Of a stretch of DNA of 15,509 nucleotides, positions 13,953-15,509 are shown one piece after another. The DNA is taken from assembly GCA_021805405.1 (NCBI GenBank), contig JAJZFK010000029.1, positions 1 to 15,509 of the forward strand, read 5' to 3'. This DNA is from a bacterium (GTDB lineage Bacteria; Armatimonadota; Chthonomonadetes; Chthonomonadales; Chthonomonadaceae). The stretch's first letter is position 1. Every line of letters starts with the position of its first letter. Under the pieces are notes generated by a model, which was not told the origin of the DNA, made no database searches, and worked only from the letters and a program-made list of their open reading frames with translations. Position numbers and translations under genes: made by a program.

Positions 13953-13960
13953 AACCCAAG

Positions 13961-15397
13961 TTACTGCTTTTGAGCCTGAATGAACAGTGGCCACTCTGGT
14001 GCAGCCTGAGATAAAGCCAGAGTGGAATAGACAGGATCATAACCTACGCTGGTGTCTACAGAGCTTGGCTCCTGAGGTCCAGGCAAGTAAATTGATAGTC
14101 CAGAGGAGTATGTCTGACCAGTAGATCCGTGAACGAAGGACATTATGGCACCGTTTGTTCCTAATAGTGAGGTTTCTACACCTGCGGCTGCAGATTGTAG
14201 ATCGGTTGGAACTCCCGCTGATGTCCTAATGTTATCCGCAAAATCATAAAGGTCCTTGTACTCGGGAAACTCAAAATACTGTGAATTAAATCGAGCATTA
14301 TACTCCAGGGTAGTTTGATCCGAAACATGGTTGAGTAGTGCAGACCCAAACGAATTAATCGCGCTGGCAACATTGGTCATCTGCGATAGGTCTATCATCG
14401 ACTGGGTTATGTCCGTATACCCAGGATAAGCTGCGATCATATCGTTAAGCAGGCTTTGGCCAGCGGTACATGGATTAGAACTACCAGACTTAAGGTTTCC
14501 TAACCAGACATTGTAGGGGTATCCGGCACCAGGCGGGCTCTCCTCACTCGCCACGAGTACCTTGGCGGAGTTACGCAGTTCATAGGCGACTTCAGCAGTG
14601 CACTGTAGCGAGCAATCAAGAACGAGGTCGTCTATTGGCTGGGGAGGGCTTGCCAGCGCCTGCGCTAGCTGTGGTGTTGAAATCTGGTTCCCAGTATTGC
14701 AATCCTGCGAAACAGCCCGAGTTACAATTGCCTTACCGGCGGATCGATTAAGTACAGGAAGTGCACCACTGCCATGGTCCCACACAACTACTGCTAAATT
14801 ATCTGAGGGATAGTGCGCCGCGCCCCATTGAATGAAGTTTTGCAGTGTCTGCCAGTTGCCCATATCAGATGTACCATTAACGTTTGTAGATGGGTCTGGC
14901 AGACGCTCCTGGGCGTCCTCTAGTGAGCTGGTGTCACCATTTTGAATGGCTGTTACGTCTGCCTGGGAGTGCGGCAGTATGTAATATCGGTGGGTCCCTA
15001 TGAATGAAGGATTCCCACAGTTATTTACAGAGCTGAAATATGGACAGACATCAGCCTGTTTCCACTGCACCACAATATTCAAGTTAGTACCGTCGGAGCC
15101 AACAGATGCCATTTGAGCAACATTCAGCAGGCTGTCCGGTTGAAGGTTGTTGGCTGCATTAATATAAACGAGTACCGTCCATTTCGCTCGACCACTCTGC
15201 TGTGCATTTGCTTGACAAACCGCCCGCGAGGTGCTTGCACTGTTTACAAAGGGAGTGGTACCCGGTGATACATACCTTCCCTGAACGGGTGAGGTGCCCC
15301 CAGAAGAACCGCCTCCACAACCTGAAACTACCAGCGCAAACAGGCCTATTGCAGAGCCTAGAAACCCCACGCGTTTAATCTGTTTATTTAAAGACAT
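13961..15397 (-). CDS. Clostripain-family (peptidase C11) lipoprotein with altered nucleophile motif
   Basis: A 478-residue protein with a lipoprotein signal (hydrophobic 11-24, lipobox VSGC, Cys27) followed by a Gly/Ser linker, so it is predicted to be membrane-anchored outside the cytoplasm. The peptidase domain starts near residue 70 (KWTVLVYINAANNL, the usual clostripain-family opening). The catalytic His is His208 in VVVWDHGSG. The nucleophile region reads LDCSLQCTAEVAYEL (260-274), where the family has DAC-LM-x-x-x-E-V-A-Y: Cys262 directly follows Asp261 and Ser263 occupies the usual Cys position, with another Cys at 266. VASEESPPGAGYPY (282-295) matches the family's substrate-side motif. 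GGAAGGGG (15408-15415, minus strand) lies 10 nt before the ATG. Proteolytic activity is therefore uncertain. Confidence 0.88.
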   Translation of the reverse strand: MSLNKQIKRVGFLGSAIGLFALVVSGCGGGSSGGTSPVQGRYVSPGTTPFVNSASTSRAVCQANAQQSGRAKWTVLVYINAANNLQPDSLLNVAQMASVGSDGTNLNIVVQWKQADVCPYFSSVNNCGNPSFIGTHRYYILPHSQADVTAIQNGDTSSLEDAQERLPDPSTNVNGTSDMGNWQTLQNFIQWGAAHYPSDNLAVVVWDHGSGALPVLNRSAGKAIVTRAVSQDCNTGNQISTPQLAQALASPPQPIDDLVLDCSLQCTAEVAYELRNSAKVLVASEESPPGAGYPYNVWLGNLKSGSSNPCTAGQSLLNDMIAAYPGYTDITQSMIDLSQMTNVASAINSFGSALLNHVSDQTTLEYNARFNSQYFEFPEYKDLYDFADNIRTSAGVPTDLQSAAAGVETSLLGTNGAIMSFVHGSTGQTYSSGLSIYLPGPQEPSSVDTSVGYDPVYSTLALSQAAPEWPLFIQAQKQ

Positions 15398-15509
15398 CCA
15401 AAAATGACCCCTTCCAAATGAATTGCCGTAAACGCGGCACCCTGGGGGGATCTGCCGACGTTGTATTCTACCCGATTGTTGTTTATGAAGAAACCCGCAA
15501 CGACAGGAC
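15398..15509. other. Upstream region of the C11 lipoprotein gene
   Basis: A 112-bp flank up to the window end. On the minus strand it carries the GGAAGGGG ribosome-binding site (15408-15415) and a small GCCG/CGGC hairpin (15425-15438). A TAGAAT -10 candidate has no -35 at correct spacing. No gene is visible. Confidence 0.4.

Larger units (their letters stand above)
13377..13960. other. 584-bp stretch without a gene, rich in inverted repeats
   Basis: It lies between two minus-strand genes. Only ORFs of up to about 23 codons occur, none with a convincing ribosome-binding site. From left to right it holds the leader of the Sm-like gene, a palindrome ATGCCGGCAT near 13490, a possible multi-helix RNA (13617-13740), a 23-position hairpin (13764-13815) and an 11-bp perfect hairpin after the peptidase gene (13920-13952). 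CGTAGGT recurs near 13417, 13643 and 13886. No tRNA, tmRNA, RNase P or SRP signature was recognised on either strand. Confidence 0.6.

Overview
The window looks like chromosomal DNA of a diderm bacterium of roughly 50% GC. An Omp85/BamA-type outer-membrane barrel and two lipoprotein signals point to an outer membrane. A DUF2344 gene directly followed by an RNase E/G gene is an arrangement of Firmicutes, Chloroflexi, Armatimonadota and some other phyla. Together with a PEP-CTERM-like sorting tail, a GH95/DUF5703-like protein and a clostripain-family lipoprotein, this fits Armatimonadota best. That assignment is an inference from gene content, not a proven identity.

Layout. Positions 1-1068 hold the 3' part (nearly the whole barrel) of a BamA/TamA-like gene. 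Next is a small secreted Cys-rich protein (1206-1553) that ends in a clear intrinsic terminator. Positions 1657-5414 form a tight + strand cluster: a DUF2344 protein, RNase G/E with a long acidic insertion in its S1 domain, and a renalase-like FAD oxidoreductase whose GTG start overlaps the RNase stop codon (GTGA).

A 274-bp regulatory gap follows, with a perfect CRP-type palindrome (TGTGA-N6-TCACA) and a good sigma-70-like promoter. It leads into a probable operon: a lipoprotein with three Ig-like repeats (5689-6582), a secreted protein with a PEP-CTERM-like C-terminus (6607-7479) and an 812-residue TPR protein (7591-10029). A perfect 15-bp hairpin closes it. All three look exported, so this is the most coherent candidate module here, plausibly a cell-surface or envelope system under CRP-family control. 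The start codons of these three genes were chosen by Shine-Dalgarno position.

An apparently cytoplasmic, cysteine-rich GH95/DUF5703-like protein (10318-12585) comes next. It converges, 7 bp apart, on a minus-strand pair made of a small Sm/SH3-like protein and a degenerate receiver-like protein, which overlap by 56 nt. A 584-bp stretch without a gene (13377-13960) follows and is rich in inverted repeats, including a 23-position near-perfect hairpin and a possible multi-helix RNA. The window ends with a minus-strand clostripain-family (C11) lipoprotein in which the residue at the usual nucleophile position is Ser rather than Cys.

No tRNA, rRNA, CRISPR array, transposase or phage gene was recognised.
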